Positions 51,392-64,000 of a stretch of 64,000 bases of DNA are shown here, piece by piece (the stretch's first letter is position 1; every line of letters starts with the position of its first letter). The notes below the pieces were generated by a model, which saw only the letters and a program-made list of their open reading frames with translations, was not told where the DNA came from and made no database searches. Origin of the DNA: Phocoena phocoena (Eukaryota; Chordata; Mammalia; Artiodactyla; Phocoenidae); the NCBI RefSeq assembly GCF_963924675.1, contig NC_089222.1, forward strand, positions 141,482,281 through 141,546,280, in the 5' to 3' direction. The position numbers were made by a program, and so were the translations under genes.

Positions 51392-52999
51392 AGAAATAAA
51401 GATAAGATGTAGCACCTCTGACCTATCTATTTAATAAGAAAACAATATGGGCTGTAGGCCATTAACAATTATTAAATACAAGAGTGTCTTTTTATAGCAG
51501 AAGAAAGTTATAGGACAGAGAAAGGGCATATGCATATTATTTCTGAAGAACAGAGGCAAGAAGTAGCTACAGGTGAATCAATTTTTAAAAATTCAGGCTT
51601 TCCATAATTCTAAAATATATGTAATTCACTGGTTTATAGAACTGTAAGAAGTATAATTATAGTTAAAGAAGTAAATTTCAAAACGTTTAGGTATAAAGTG
51701 ACACCGCTGGAAATGAAGGTTCCAAACCAGTAAAAACAAAGGTCAGAAAGTCCAGGCACTAACTCTCACTCACGTCACTCAAAGGATAATCCCTCTCTCT
51801 GAACATCGTATTTTAAACTTCTGCGGCACCCTTATTATCTCCTTTCTTGGTCTAAACCAGATGCTGAGAATTCAGACATATTGATGAGGGCTCAGTAAGA
51901 AGCCACAATTGGTAAGGTAAAGGTGGGGAGAAACGAAGCATAAACTATAAAGAGTAGATACAATGCAACACACACAGCACCTGGGGACATTTTTTGCTGG
52001 GGCACACTGTTCATAATAGCCAGCTTTTCTGCAATTAATACAATATCATAGTGCATAATTAAGACTCTGACTCATAAGTTATTGTCAATATATTACAGGG
52101 GAAAAGATAATATTTAAAATATTTTAAAATGTATTTATAAACAGAAACTATCCAAGATAGTTAAAATAAAATTTTCATGATGAAAGGAAGAATTTAGTTA
52201 GAGGGAAAAGTCACTTTCCCAGAATAATGTCAAATCAGGTTTGTAACTTCTTATTTTGCCTGCCACATTACATTGGGATGCACTTTATTTTTTTAACACA
52301 AATTAAAAGACCTGTGTGTCATGTCACTTCTTACTACATGTGTTGCCTCCCTTGTTTCAGCCACGAAAAACAAGTCTGCTGTACAAAATGCTTAAAAATA
52401 TTTTAAGGGGTCCAGAATCTTATATTTTACATGTATAAGATATAAAATTAGAGGCAAAAAGTAAACCAAGTGATTCAAAAACTCTTGTAATGATTTTGGT
52501 GAAGCCAAATCACCTGTTTGAGGTGCATTGCTTATTGTGTCTGAGTCATTATGTCACCTTTTAAGGTAAATTCTCTGAATCTTACTGACAGTAAAACCTT
52601 GTAACAATACAGGAGCAGAAATTCTGAATACGACCTGCGGCAGGTTTCCACGTAACCGTCCTTCATAAAGTATATAGATATCTGCTAAATGTCACTTCTT
52701 ACCAGGCTTGTGTATTTTATTCTACATAATGCTGGGGGTTCCTTTCTCTGAGGCAGTGCAGAGCCCTTGAATACTGTCAGATGTTAGTTTAGATTCTTAT
52801 TCTTTCTAAACCTGAACAAGAACATTAAATGAGGCTAATACATTTCTGTGTCTTGTCCCTCAAAAATTAACTAACTGTATATTCTTCTTCACAGGGGACA
52901 AAACAAGTTTTACTTTCCCCCTCACCCAGAGTGGAGTATGACATATTGAAACAAACATAGTTGTGTGTTGGCCAGTCTTGAATAGTTAGCAGTGTTATC

Positions 53000-53150
53000 T
53001 CGATCCAGTTTTTTTTTAACTCTAAGATTCCATTTCTTCATGTGTAAACTGGTGACAGTGACACAATTCATGAGTGTCAGGAGAGGGCTTTATGTAACAT
53101 GCCAGCCCCAGAGCCCAGGTGGTACCTAGAAGTAGCTCAGTTTAGCATCC
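53000..53150 (+). repeat. Probable MIR fragment
   Basis: 'ccatttcttcatgtgtaaac' followed by 'tggtgacagtgacacaattc' fits a diverged MIR 3' half. Confidence 0.45.
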
Positions 53151-54539
53151 TTCTACCTTTCCTCTTCTTAACTCTTTTTTTTTTCCTTTTGTCCCAAGGC
53201 CCATAATTCACTGGGAAGATCAAATACATTGCATGCATGTTGAGACATATAAGGCTCTAGTTCCATTGCCATATATAATTCCATCAATTCCAACATTTCG
53301 TCATTTCACGTCCACTGGTAATTTAACTCCGTGAGTCTCCATACAAAAGTCTCAGGTTGACAGCTTTCGGTATCAGGCTGCTCATGGAGCCTGCCTCAAG
53401 CCAAAGTATTCTGAGTCAAGGCTGTGGTTATTTTCATCTTTCTAGCTCCTCTTCTCCATTCTGTTTAACAAGCCCTTTCTTCCCATCCTTTAAGGCATTT
53501 TCTTTTTATAACATCTTACATGTTTCATAAAGTCTCCAAAAATTGCATCTCCTAATCCTGCCCATTGTGGGAATGTAAATCCCATGGCTGATCTCTGAGA
53601 GTTCAGTCCCAATTACACACCCATTTTAGAATCCGTATGCCCATCAGGGATGCCTAGAACCTGCGTAGGCTCAGGGCTCTGTACTGTCCATCCAAATACA
53701 AGCTGTGGCTCAAAAACCGTGAGGCTGGTGAACACGTGTGACTTGTGGGTCGAGCACATCGCTTAATGGACTGTCTACCCATAGAATTGGTTCTTTGTCC
53801 AATTCTGCTACTTTACAGTATGCTTTAGAGTACAGAATTGTAGATCACGGCCCCATGTGATACAGTTCTCCATTCTGTTCACACAACACAATTAAAATCT
53901 TTCTCCACCCACCCCAAGAGCCTGTTGTTCAAGATTTTATAATAAAATATATGACATGTGAATATAGTGATCTATGTATAAGGCTGTTTCCTAAGTAGAG
54001 TGACCCAGGAGGCAGGAGATATATAGAGTTTATCTTTTTTACTTCTCACAACTAGTGGAATAAAGGGTGCCTTGTACATCTTAACTGCATAATAGTTTTT
54101 GAAAATACCTTTTAAGAGGTGATGATGAACACGTGTCTACATTTTGCACATTAGACAATCCTGAAGTTATGAATACAAAGAGAGATACATCCAGGACATA
54201 ACAATGATGAGATGGTGAGATGGGAAGGACAAAGGTGAGGCTACTATTCAGCCTGAGTAGTCTTGGGGCCCATGAAGTTTATGACGTGATTGAATGAGCA
54301 GACTAAGCAATTCCCAAGTGGTTGGGCACTAAATCTAGAAACTGAGAGGCATGCATACTTCTATCTTGTTCTCAATCGTATCATCTAATAAATCACTAAA
54401 TCCCTCAAGATTTCCTGGTCTAAATCTCTTTTGAATCAGGACCTTTCTATGCATTCCGACTTCCACTGCCAAGAGTCCTCTCTTATCTCTCACCTGTACC
54501 AAAATAATAATTATTTTATTCTCCCTGAAATGCATTTCC

Positions 54540-54740
54540 CACATATCCATCACCAAAGTGTTCTGAAATGCAAAACCCGCCTGAAAACCTCCAAGCGCTC
54601 CTAGAGTATAATTTCCAAGATCCTTTACCCTCTAAGATTGTCTAATATGCCTACTTCTATACCTATCACTCTTTACTCTTTTTGCATTCATGTTCTCACA
54701 ACGACAAGTATTTTCCGTGCACACATATTACATGCCGCAT
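54540..54740 (+). repeat. Possible L2 LINE fragment
   Basis: 'aaaacctccaagcgctccta' and 'atcctttaccctctaagatt' follow L2 order. Short and diverged. Confidence 0.45.
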
Positions 54741-56842
54741 GTCCTAGGGGCCCAGGACTTCTAACTAGTGGACCCGCTGAGCCACCCCTCCCCCTGCTGT
54801 TAGGGCAAGCTGGGGAGATAAAGTCAAGACCTGGCCTTCCTTATTCAGGTACGGCCACCGGTGCCAGCTCTGAACCACTGCGTCAGCTTGTTCCCCTGAG
54901 CTGAGCAACTTCTGCCAGAGCTGCTTCTGGCTCACCACGAATTGGGCTGCCGGTCCTTGGCCTGTACCTGCTGAAGTGAGAAGGGCATGACCAGAGCCCT
55001 CCAGAGCTTCAGGAGGGTACAATGCGCAAGTAAGAAGGGCATTGCTGGGAGCCGGCAGGTGCTAAATAAACAGAGGCTTAAGCATGTGCACATAAATGTG
55101 GGCTTCTCTGCAAGCCCTTCTTGACCTTGCTCTCTAAGCTCCCTTGGGGTTCAATATGAACTGATATTAACTGACACTCAAACACTGACCCAGAAATAAA
55201 AGGTGGGAGTGAGCTAGCAGGGTGCTCTCTGGCGCTGCTGCTGGGTGGGAAAGGCAGAGAAGGAGTGACTCATTGTCTCTCCCATGTGGTAGGACGGCGG
55301 GCATTCAGGGTCCATCTCTAAAAATTCCCTTAGGGAGCTGTATCCTGGGCATATTTTCAACAACCCAAACCATATAAAACGTAAAAAATTAAATAGGTTT
55401 TCTTTAGCCAGAGATTGAAATGACCACACTTAAATTTCTGTGGCTGAGTTATTTAAGTAGGCGGTTTGGGTGCATTTAGGGAAATTCACTCCCGTGAATT
55501 ATTTAAGCCGTGCTCAGGTAAGGAGAAGAATCCCTGTTTGGCTTAGAACTCTTTAAGACAGGTGTCATAGCAGAAACATAAATTGGAGTTTCCGAGATTA
55601 CTCAGCTCTGGCTACATTCTCAGTGATAAACATTCTCCTTCATGGACAGAAAACAATAGGGGAACCAATCACACATATTTACCCCAGTTTCAGAAAGTCC
55701 CAGGTTCAAGACACCTGCCGTGACTTGAAGGCCTGTTTACAAGTGAAACAAACAACACGCAAAATCATGTACACAAATTTCCCAGTTCTTGCTCAAGGTG
55801 AGCACCTGCTTCACATTGGTCCTGCTGTTGTTAGAACACCATCTGCTGCAGATATTCCTGTGATAAAACACATCTTTTCTCAGGTTATGTTGCAGGTTTT
55901 ATAGTGAGTGGAAACTGTTGCATTCTGGTATTATTTCCTAATGCATGTTATTTTGTCCATATAGAATATTGTCCTCATTTTACTCAACAAAGGGTCCAAT
56001 ACAGCCAATGAGATGCTACGTTTTTTCAATTATTAGAATTGAATTACACAATGTTTGTGTGATCAATGTGATCAGAAATTATCTATATATCTCTCTATAT
56101 GACTATGGACTAGTAATATATTCTCAGTAATAATAAATGTTGTCACCATCTCTGCTTGCTTATGGGTATTTATAAATCCTAGACAGATGGTTTATAAGAT
56201 GGTTTATAAGAGTTCATAGATCCCATAGCAAAGGGATAATGAGGGTAGGCGCCTCTTCCACTTGAAAAGTTCACACAAAGTAAGAAGGAGATTGAAAACT
56301 TTAAATAAATAGTTCAGCGATTCAGAGGAAGACTCTGTGCCCCTCACTAATGGAGACGTTGTTCCTCAGTGCCCTGGCCTGGCTCCCTCCCCCTGTTTCC
56401 CTGACGGTGTCACCTACAGCCTCCCTGCCAGTTATGAGCGTGAGGCAGTGGTTTGCCTCATCAACATCTTCATCCAAAACTCCTTCTCAAGCTTCCTGCC
56501 TACTTGTTCAGCTGTCCGCTAAGACCTCCATCTGGATAGCCCAGAAGCATCGCCAATCCCAAACCAAACGTGTCACGTTTTCCCTTAATCTAAGCTTCTC
56601 CTTCAATTCTCTAGCAAAATCTCCCAGCTGCAAGAAGCTCAGAATAAAAAATATTATTACATTAATGTTTTTATAATATAACATAGTATGATATGATACG
56701 ATACGATTTCGTATAATATTCCTAGCTGTACATTTCTCTTTATCTCCAACCCCTCTCACTGGCTGTGATGTCTTGTCTACTCCACCTCTCAGTTCCTCTT
56801 GCATCTGGCTCTTTTTTTCCCCAAGCATTCTTCCATCATCTT

Positions 56843-56939
56843 TATTTTTTTTAATAGATCTTTATTGGAGTATAATTGCTTCACAATCCTGTGTTAGTTT
56901 CTGTTGTACAACAAAGTGAATCAGCCACATGCATACCTC
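56843..56939 (-). mobile_element. Short artiodactyl L1 3' end, 97 bp
   Basis: Antisense L1 terminus: 'agatctttattggagtataa', 'tgtgttagtttctgttgtac', 'aacaaagtgaatcagccaca'. It is flanked by ccatcatctt at 56833-56842 and ccaccatctt at 56940-56949 (one mismatch). Confidence 0.88.
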
Positions 56940-56959
56940 CCACCATCTTGTATTAAAAC

Positions 56960-57650
56960 TTTTCAATTGTGTCCTAATTGGTCTTCCCATTTGTTTTCTT
57001 TCTGAAGTATAATCCACCTCATAGACCTCAATCAGATTAGTTTTCCTAAAACACTTTGTATCTCCCTCTGCTTCTATCACTTCGCTGCCTTTAGGATGGC
57101 GCAGGAGGCACCGAACTCTACGAGATCTGATCTGTCTCTGTGCCGACTCACACCATTTGCCTACAGTAAGTGTCCTTTGGTTCAGCCACATTGACTCTGA
57201 ATGTCAAGGGCTGCACCCTGTCCCTCTTTCTGTCCCCCGCCCCAGCAGTGCCCATTCTCACCCCTACCAGCTTAAAGTGTGAAAACTCAGCTCAGCTGTT
57301 ACCTGCTTTGGAGATTTTTTCAGGCTGTAAATCCCTTTGAGACTCAACTCAGTTTCTCTTGGAAACCTTTTTTTTTGACTCCAGAGTTTATGCCCAGAAC
57401 TAGCTAGATGTCCATCTTCTCTACTTCCAAAACACCTCCCATATATTTCTTTGATGGCATTGTGTTGAAATCAGTGACTTTCTTATTTGTCTGCCCACTC
57501 TACTCCCATCACTAGTTGAAATGATTTTTTTCTCACCCTGTGCCACTTCCCTCAAGACTTGCTACCTCCTCTCATGTATTATAGTTGTCTATAGGTCCTT
57601 CCACTGACCCCAGCCCTGTGTTGGCGGGGACCATCCTATTATTATTTGAT
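56960..57650 (+). repeat. Possible L2 LINE fragment
   Basis: 'ttcaattgtgtcctaattgg' and 'gtgtgaaaactcagctcagc' plus 'gtatttctttgatggcattg'-like phrases suggest an eroded L2 3' half. Weak assignment. Confidence 0.4.
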
Positions 57651-58399
57651 TTCATTAACAGTAGATGCACCGATATGGCCTGAATAAACTAAAGAAATCA
57701 TAGGAATCAAAGAGATTCTTTGAGTTAAAAATTGTTTTGGTAACAAAACATCTAGTCTAATGATGCTACTGCCCTACACTGTGACAGTTTTCATCTCCTA
57801 TCTGAAATATTGGACTAGCGTTATTAGAGAAAGTGGGAGCAATTTAATGAAAATTATTATTTTTAGGAAAAGGTATTTAAGATGCACATCGATAGCTATG
57901 TAACATCTGCATAAGTGGTAGGATTTGATGTACGTGAAGACACGTGGCCCAGGTTCCTTCAAGGACATGAGCCCCAGATTCTGCGAGTGACCTCAGGGGG
58001 CACCCTTCAGTCATCAGCTGCTTCAGAGGTAGGTTCAGCTGCAGAGATTTCCTCACCCGAGTGCAGGCCCTTCCAATGAGTGACCGAAGAGGGCAATTTT
58101 GCCCCAACTCAGGACAACTCTGAAGGAACACTCCAGAGACCCCTGCAGAGTCAGATGAGGCTGTCATGGGCTGGCACATCTTCTCCCTGTGCCCAGTCCC
58201 TCCCCCTTTCCCTTCTTCCACACGTGTTGATGGTAAGGACACTCCCTGGTAAACATCCTGCACACCAAACTCCATCTCAGAGGCTGCTCCCGGGAGAATA
58301 CAACCTGCAGCAGTTTGCCTCATCAAAAATAAAAAAAAAATTTGATCTACTATTCATAACAAAACCAGGTCTGTTTGTCATACTGTCTCTGTATACTGC

Positions 58400-58433
58400 A
58401 TCCATCCATCCATCCATCCATCCATCCATCCAT
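58400..58433. repeat. ATCC tetranucleotide microsatellite
   Basis: About eight pure ATCC units. Likely polymorphic. Confidence 0.96.
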
Positions 58434-58614
58434 GTTGCTTTTATTCATTTTGGACTGTGACCAGGGGAGAATTATCATGTGTGCTGGGTTCTCTTTTAGT
58501 AAGACCCCTCTGTATGTGATTATCAGTATTCTCCTATTCTCCTGCAGAACAAAAAAGGGATGACAGAAGCAAGGGAAAAAATAGTTTGAAAAGTTAATTT
58601 TAAGAATGCTGCTC

Positions 58615-58841
58615 GGGCTTCCCTGGTGGCGCAGTGGTTGAGAGTCCACCTGCCGATGCAGGGGACACGGGTTCGTGCCCCAGTCTGGGAAGATCCCACA
58701 TGCCGCGGAGCGGCAGGGCCTGTGAGCCATGGCCGCTGAGCCTGCATATCCGGAGCCTGTGCTCTGCAATGGGAGAGGCCACAGCAGTGAGAGGCCCGTG
58801 TACCGCAAAAAAAAATAAATAAATAAAATAAAAATTAAAAA
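58615..58841 (+). mobile_element. CHR-2 SINE with perfect 13-bp duplication
   Basis: Complete CHR-2 from 'gggcttccctggtggcgcag' to an A-rich tail with aaat units. It is flanked by the perfect duplication aagaatgctgctc at 58602-58614 and 58842-58854, which marks a recent insertion. Confidence 0.96.
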
Positions 58842-59108
58842 AAGAATGCTGCTCATTACCTTCAAAAAGTCTGTATCTGTTTATTCACTTGTTTGTTTTA
58901 CTCATTTACCTGTCCTAAGCTCAGCCAGTGCTCAGCATGGAACTTCCATCTTTACCTTTAACATGGGGCTGTGCATATTCACAAGTTCAGTAAGTGTATA
59001 TCCAAGAGTACAAAACTGAGGAAGAATTCAATGCCAATATCTGAATTAGAACCCAAGAAATTCCAGAAGGCTCAACTTAAAAACACAAGAAAACCTGGCA
59101 AACATTAA

Positions 59109-59110
<2 letters not shown>

Positions 59111-59159
<49 letters not shown>
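59111..59159. repeat. AC dinucleotide microsatellite
   Basis: About 24 pure AC units. Confidence 0.96.
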
Positions 59160-59161
<2 letters not shown>

Positions 59162-61224
59162 TACCCAAGCACGTACACATACTGCATGCACTGGATAATG
59201 GGTTCCCAGTAGATGAAGCCAAAAGCATAGGTAGGGTTCATAAGCTAAATACAACCCAACAGAATAGCACAGTTGACATAAGAATAGTGTAACTTCGGAA
59301 TAAATCAGAGATGAGTGTAGCTAACTCTCCTACTAAGATTTTTAAACAAGGTCGTTCTTACGTAGGATGCCTATTTTGGACGACCAGATTATGAGAAGAA
59401 CTACGGAGCCATAAATATGACAACATAAGTATAAAGGTAAGAGAAACTTTTAAAATGTTTTAAAATACCAATTAAGTCCATGGGAGAAAATACACTTAAA
59501 ACATTTTAGGAAGAAAAAAAAATCCTTAAGGCATAATGTAGAATTATAATAAAGAGAAACAGGAACTGTTGTTTTCATCAGCTGGAAAGACACATATTAG
59601 ATATAAAGAGAAGACAAACTGCTTGAAATTTTCGGAAATAAAACATTAAAACGAGCCATGAGAAACATGACAGCATCTTCTTCCAAGGCACTCTCAGGAA
59701 AAATGGACCACCTATATAGATGCCTGTAGTGGGATATAGGGGTAGGAATTGGGTGTTTTTTTCAGGGGATTCTAGTTTTTAACCATATAAGACATTTCTT
59801 CAAGGATTTTCATGGAAGGCATTTGATAGCCATAACCATATGTTGAAATAAATAGTTTCTTTAACATTTAAAACTGGTGAACACCTGCAGAATTCATGAG
59901 AATTTCTGTATTTAACAATAAGATTCACCTTGGACTGAGGAGATAGATAGGCAGGTTACTTTTCTCCTGGTTGGGGTCAATAACATGGTTACATAGAGAT
60001 TTGGTAATAAAACTGAGTAGTTTTCTGATTTAACCTAAACTAACTTGCATGTCTAATATTTAAAGAAAAGCCATTTGAATCATAATGGCATCAAGAAAAT
60101 GAAACATAGCTCTCATGTTGTACTAACCCAGGTGGAGAAAAGACTCTTCCAGATGGGTTGCACTTATTTTATTTTTATTTCTATGGACTATTAGTGCAGG
60201 CAAAGCCATGGGACTCAAACTAGAGGTGATGTCGGCCAGGCTAAATGACAAGGACAGCCAAAATTCACAAAATCGCTGGCATTCATTTTAAAGCTTACTT
60301 TCTTTTCCCAATTAGCTTCTTTACAAGAATTGCTAGTAATAGCAAGGTATTTACTTGAGAAATATTCTTCATGACCTTGGCTTAGAAAAGGTCATCCTTC
60401 TTTAAAAGCTTGGTTATTAACTGTAACTGACTTCAGGTGGCTGTATTCTTTTTTATGAAATACGTCATAGAGAAGACAAGGATATAAAAATGTAACTATG
60501 ATATTTCAACAAAGCTGTAAGTCAGTGAAATTATTTTGGCAAATTTCAGGCATTGAATTAGTGATATAATGAAGGAGGGATACTGTTAAATGCATGAATA
60601 TACACCAATGAAAGATATGTCCCTCTATATTCCATCCACCCAGTATTCACATCAGCATAGATCTATGCAAAACTAATTATACAGACCCCTCTCTACACTT
60701 TCAGCCAACTGTGTGTCCCTCCATGAGTCTCCTCAATTTTCGGGGTCTCTAATTCCTCTTGATAAGACTCAGACAAGATGGCTTTCAGCGCAGACGTGTT
60801 CTGATTCTTTGAAAGGAAGGTACAGAGTGAAATCTTCCAAGCATTTTTATCACTTGTGGACAACCTGGAAGATTCAGGTCTGCAAAACCAAGGTATTTTA
60901 TTGCCACACCCAGATTAATACACATCATAAGCAACTGGCTCTTTCTTGAAGAAATTAACAAATTCTTTCACTGAATTGAACAGTTAGTACAGGGACGTTT
61001 ATGCGGTTGGAGATATGATTGCAGCATATTTATGAGCACTTAGTATCAACAGATCTTTTTGTAAACCTAATTATCAATACTTGAGTGATTCTGTTCAGTG
61101 CCAAGTGAAGAGAGAGAACAAGAAGTAGAGAGTAAACGGAAAATATAAAATAATCTGACTAAAACAACTTTTGATATAAAATCAATTCAAATAAACATAT
61201 ATGTGTTAAACATGCATCAAAAGT

Positions 61225-61254
61225 CACACACACACACACACACAGACACACACA
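61225..61254. repeat. CA dinucleotide microsatellite
   Basis: About 15 CA units with one CAGA interruption. Confidence 0.93.
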
Positions 61255-61259
61255 CTGGA

Positions 61260-62440
61260 TTAAAAACTGGGTTCAAGCAACATCACAGAATAAAAAGCTA
61301 CATAAAAGCAGGAGTTGAAGAAATGGGAAAAGATCTACCAGGCACAAAGAAGGAAAGAAGAGTAATTATCAATCATATAATAGATAATATAAGACAAAAC
61401 ATTACCAGAGATTATAGCAGAAGATAGATAAATCAATTACATTTGGTAATATTAACATCCACTTTGATCACTGGTCAATGAAAGGAATAAAAAAAATTGG
61501 CAAAGCTAGAGATGAGATATAACACAATTATTAAATTTAATCTAACACATACAAACCTATGCCCAACAAATATATGAAAAAACAGACATTTATTAATATA
61601 TGAAAAATCCATAAAGAAAGTTTCAATACATTTCACAGAACGAAAATGACCTCTGTCCACACCACCATATCTTGATATATGTAGAAGAGTGGAAAGCATG
61701 GGTTATTTAATAAATGATATTAGGAATACTGACTCGGTCAATAAAGAAAAAATTGGACACCCACCTCTACTATATCCCCAATCCTCAATGTGGACTGAAG
61801 ACCTAAATGTGGACAGTGGAATGTAAACATAGAGCAAATATAGAAAAAAAAAAAATGTAGGCATGGATCTTCCATGAGCCCAGAGTCTTCTAAACCAGAT
61901 CCCAATGAAGACAATCAAAGATAGAGTCAAGAGACCTTGGAAAATATACTCACAACTATTTATAAGTAACAAGAGATTCATATTTACATTAAAGAACTAT
62001 AGCAAAGCAGGAAGAAATAGCAGGAAGACTGATGGCAAAATGGGTAAAGGAAATTCATAGATGGGACACCCAAATACCTAAAAAGAATATAAAGAGATGC
62101 TCAACCTCAGTAGTGATGGAAGAAATTAAAATAAACATTACATCCATTATATTGCAAAAATTAGAAGGGCAGATAATATTAATTATTGGCAAAGATATAG
62201 GGAACTGTGACCTTCTACACATGGCTGGTGGCGGCATAAACTAGCATAGGAATTTTGGAGAGTGCTATTCAGTCATTAGTGAAATTAAATTCTATGATGT
62301 AACAATTCTATTTCCTATCCTATACTTAGTATTACATATAGGCACATCTACAAGGATATTCATTGTAGCATCATATATAGAGTCAAAGATCTAGGAGACA
62401 ACCTAAGTGTTTACTTTTATGGCTTTATCTTTATCTTAAT
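61260..62440 (+). mobile_element. Ancient L1 ORF2 block
   Basis: Decayed forward L1: endonuclease-region traces ('acaaacctatgcccaacaaa', 'tttcaatacatttcacagaa') at about 61550-61640, a middle-region phrase 'aactatagcaaagcagg' at about 61995, and C-terminal phrases ('gagatgctcaacctcagtag', 'cattgtagcatcatatatag') at about 62095-62380. Large internal parts of ORF2 are missing. The right end is cut by the twin-primed L1. Confidence 0.6.
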
Positions 62441-62474
62441 AAGGGCATAGAAAGCGTATTTAAGATAAATATAT

Positions 62475-63041
62475 GCACCACATCTTCTATATCCATTCTT
62501 CTGTCCATGGACATTTAGGTTGCTTCCATGTCCTGGCTATTGTAAACATTGCTGCAATGAACACTGTGGTGCATGTGTCCTTTTGGACTCTGTCTTTCTC
62601 CAGACATATGGCCAGGAGGGGGATTGCAGGGTCATGTGGTAGCTCTAATTTTAGTCATACAGAGAAAGAGAAATACCATGTGATATCCCTTATATGTGGA
62701 ATCTACAAAGAAATGATACAAATGAACTTATTTACAAAACAGAAACATACAGATTTAGAGAGGAAACTTATGGTTACTGGGGGGAAGGATAGGGGGAAGG
62801 GATAGTTATGGAGTTTGGAATCGACATGTACTGCTGTATTTAAAATGGATAACCAACAAGGACCTACTACTGTACAGCACAGGGAACTCTGCTCAATGTT
62901 ATGTGGCAGCCTGGATGGGACAGGAGTCTGGGGGAGAATGGATACATGTGTATGTATGGATGAGTCTCTTTGCTGTGCACCTGAAATTATCACAACATTG
63001 TTCATCAGCTATACTATAATATAAAATAAAAAGTTTTTAAA
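62475..63041 (+). mobile_element. Twin-primed (5'-inverted) artiodactyl L1
   Basis: The right part (about 62655-63041) is a forward L1 3' UTR ending 'ctataatataaaataaaaag'. The left part (62475-62654) is ORF2 C-terminal sequence in the opposite orientation. The whole is flanked by one perfect 13-bp duplication, aagataaatatat, at 62462-62474 and 63042-63054, so both halves came in one insertion. About a hundred bases between the two halves are missing at the inversion junction. Confidence 0.9.
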
Positions 63042-64000
63042 AAGATAAATATATTAAGTAAACATAAATATGTGGCATGGAAATAGGGAAGAACAATACC
63101 AGAATTGGTGAATGGTTTAAAACAAAAGATAAAGCAAAATAGGGAATTTGTATGAACTGATGATAAAGGTGTGGTATAAACCAAATATTGACAAAACAGA
63201 ACAAAATTCCCATCTGACCAATCAGCACCTGGGTTTTTGCTCTTGAGCCCAAAGGAACGTCTCAACAGTGGGGACTTGGGTTGTAACAAAGAAGCCTTAT
63301 CTTCAGGATCGAGGTGATATTCTCTTTTCCCTCTTTAAGACATTAGACAATTCCTAGAAGGCTTGTTTCTCTGAGAGCAGATGGACACATCCATGTGTCC
63401 TTACAAAGGAAACCAGTTTCTGAGCTTTGTTGTACACAAGACAGTTGAACGAATGAGGATGTTAAAGATGGTGAGTCAGGAAGGCAGTGGCTCATCGTTG
63501 CCCACATTGGGTAGTTTCTATGGGGAAGGGGGAGAGTTCCTCTGAGCTGCCCCAGAGGAAACAATGGGACCAGAAAGAAGAGGAAGAATTAGAGAAGACA
63601 GATTTGTATTCAACAGGAGGAAGAAATGTCTGATCATCATGGCCAAGCAGAATCAGAAATGGCTTAGAGCTCATTGGGGGCACTGCAGAGACCCCGTGCA
63701 GACAGTCTGGAAAAATCTGAGTACAGTCGAAGAGCAGGTTGAGTATCACATGGGATGCTGGTCTAGATGAACCCCAAGTTTATTTATATCCCTAAGGTTC
63801 TATCCTTGTGTCATCTGTTTACACATATGTAGGCATATTTTATATATACTTAAGTCCATCTACATTTGAATATAACACACATAAATATTTACACATGATT
63901 TCAACACATACGAATACTTTATGTGTGAATGTAATATCTTTATATTTATAAATAAATGTAATAAGTATTTGTTATATATTGCATGTACATAAACTACAAA

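Noticed and set aside
58375..58563. Ser-Ile-His-Pro repeat peptide
   Set aside because: It is a translation of the ATCC tetranucleotide array.
58615..58841. tRNA gene signals (A and B box) in the heads of the CHR elements
   Set aside because: They are tRNA-Glu-derived SINE heads and do not form an intact tRNA with acceptor stem; they are part of retroposons.

Overview
This is vertebrate nuclear DNA, almost certainly from a whale or dolphin. The evidence is the set of tRNA-Glu-derived CHR SINEs, including young CHR-2 copies at 3.35, 18.5, 34.7, 35.2 and 58.6 kb, together with artiodactyl-type L1 elements and no recognisable BovB or ruminant Bov-tA copies. Hippopotamus is the main alternative. 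There are no prokaryotic features such as operons or CRISPR arrays.

The only protein-coding gene I can support is DSCAM, the Down syndrome cell adhesion molecule, on the minus strand. Three internal exons are present, in transcript order: 48405-48683 (all of one Ig domain, by my count Ig7), 33190-33309 (N-terminal part of the next Ig domain, Ig8) and 8122-8295 (the rest of Ig8). All have canonical splice sites, all introns are phase 1, the reading frame is open, and the three exons join cleanly. Neither end of the gene lies in the window. The rest is intron: at least 15.3 kb upstream of the first exon, then 15.1 kb, then 24.9 kb, then at least 8.1 kb.

The introns carry layered repeats. The oldest are L2, MIR, hAT-Charlie/MER5-like DNA elements, MaLR LTRs and decayed L1 blocks. 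Above these lie younger artiodactyl L1s: a 5.6 kb copy at 11.4-17.05 kb nested in an older L1, a twin-primed inverted copy at 62.5-63.0 kb, and several very short 3' ends. CHR SINEs are the youngest layer, some with clear target-site duplications. Five dinucleotide arrays and one ATCC tetranucleotide array are also present.

I found no undescribed coding system. The points most worth checking are structural: an inverted CHR-2 pair 1.4 kb from exon 33190-33309 that could fold into double-stranded RNA in the DSCAM pre-mRNA, oppositely oriented CHR SINEs flanking each of the three exons, an L1 insertion of only about 33 bp plus tail inside another L1, the L1-in-L1 nest, and the twin-primed L1.
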